Of a DNA stretch of 22,654 nt, positions 22,062-22,654 are shown piece by piece. Each line of letters opens with the position of its first letter. Position 1 is the first letter of the stretch. The position numbers and the translations under genes were made by a program. The stretch is from Thermohalobaculum sp035527255. GTDB taxonomy: Bacteria > Pseudomonadota > Alphaproteobacteria > Rhodobacterales > Rhodobacteraceae. The notes below the pieces were generated by a model. It saw only the letters and a program-made list of their open reading frames with translations. It ran no database searches and had not been told where the DNA came from. The stretch spans positions 1 through 22,654 of the forward strand of contig DATLAW010000281.1 of the NCBI GenBank assembly GCA_035527255.1, given 5' to 3'.

Positions 22062-22654
22062 TCATTCCCCGATCTCCCCATCTCCGATCATGCTTTTTTT
22101 GAGCAGGCGGTTCTCCAGGGTCAGCTCTGCGACCACTTCCTTCAAAGCCGCCGCCTCAGACCGCAGCTCCTTGACCTCGGGCGATGTCGCCTGACGCGCA
22201 GTGTCACCCGCCAGCCGGTTCTTACCGGCCTCGAGAAACTCCTTCGACCACGAATAATACAGGCTCTCGGCAATGCCTTCGCGGCGGCACAGGGCGGCGA
22301 TGTCCTGCACGCCCCTGTTCTTCAGTTCGGTCATCACCGACAGCCAGAATTTGGCGCCCTCGTTGTCAGCGATCCAAAGGCCCAGGACCTCACGCACGCC
22401 GTCGCGTGAGACGCCCAGGGCCACATAGACGGCCTTGTTCTTGACCATGCGGCTGTCGGCATCGCGGATTTTGACCCTTAGGGCGTCGAAGATGACGATG
22501 GGATATATCCGCTCCAGCGCCCGGGACGGCCATTCCCGGACCTCGTCCAGCACGGCGTCGGTGACGCGGCTGATCAGGTCTGGTGAAACCTTTAGGCCAT
22601 AGACGTCTTCGAGATGGGCGCGGATGTCGCGGACTGTCAGGCCCGCAGCGTAAA
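22062..22654 (-). pseudogene. Chimeric transposase: IS256-type part fused in frame to an IS3 OrfA tail, cut by the window edge
   Basis: Reading leftward from the window edge, the frame first gives an IS256/Mutator-type transposase: LTVRDIRAHLEDVYG, LISRVTDAVLDEVREW, YPIVIFDALRVKIRD, EGAKFWLSVMTELKNRGVQDI. Near 22300 it changes without frameshift into an IS3-family OrfA tail: AALCRREGIAESLYYSWSKE, then the leucine-zipper-like LRSEAAALKEVVAELTLEN and LLKKSMIGDGE. The IS256 part keeps the first acidic region (FDALRVKIRD) but loses the later catalytic residues. The OrfA part lacks the start of its helix-turn-helix, and no OrfB follows. The product should be inactive as a transposase. It may have arisen by insertion or recombination at a short shared stretch. 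The 5' end is outside the window. Confidence 0.82.

Overview
The window is GC-rich with closely packed genes. The style of its transport and catabolic genes suggests an alphaproteobacterium. I could not fix the genus, and there is no rRNA, tRNA, CRISPR array or phage module to help. Gene calls rest on reading translations, motifs and ribosome binding sites by eye; nothing was searched.

Layout. At the left edge (1-119) is the last part of an IS5-family transposase, followed by a nested palindrome (138-179). Next come a zinc-free quinone reductase-type dehydrogenase (177-1163, minus) and, divergent from it, a flavin-dependent monooxygenase-like protein (1187-2623, plus). From 12096 down to 2628 runs one compact minus-strand operon: an IclR regulator, a HyuA/HyuB pair, a short-chain dehydrogenase, and a second HyuA/HyuB pair. 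All junctions are 4-bp gaps or 1-4-bp overlaps. Divergent from it, across a 101-bp control region, is a plus-strand set (12198-19323): a second short-chain dehydrogenase, a periplasmic binding protein, two permeases and two ATPases of a Dpp/Opp-type ABC importer, and a third short-chain dehydrogenase overlapping the last ATPase gene. A polysaccharide-deacetylase-fold protein of the imidase/PuuE type (19409-20329, minus) and an MFS transporter (20522-21724, plus) share a divergent promoter region with a clear inverted repeat. The right end (21737-22654) is decayed: a C-terminal scrap of a GMC oxidoreductase, an unassigned stretch, and a chimeric transposase reading frame that joins IS256 and IS3 sequences.

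How it may work together (inference). The ABC importer would bring in a small polar or peptide-like compound. The three SDRs, the quinone reductase-like enzyme and the flavoprotein would adjust its oxidation state. The two ATP-dependent HyuAB enzymes would open a cyclic amide or imide ring, or carboxylate a ketone. The deacetylase-fold protein could hydrolyse a cyclic imide. The IclR protein probably senses the substrate or an intermediate and controls both arms. No carbamoylase or hydantoin racemase is present, so a textbook hydantoin pathway is not supported; the true substrate is unknown. Insertion-sequence debris at both ends suggests an accessory catabolic island.
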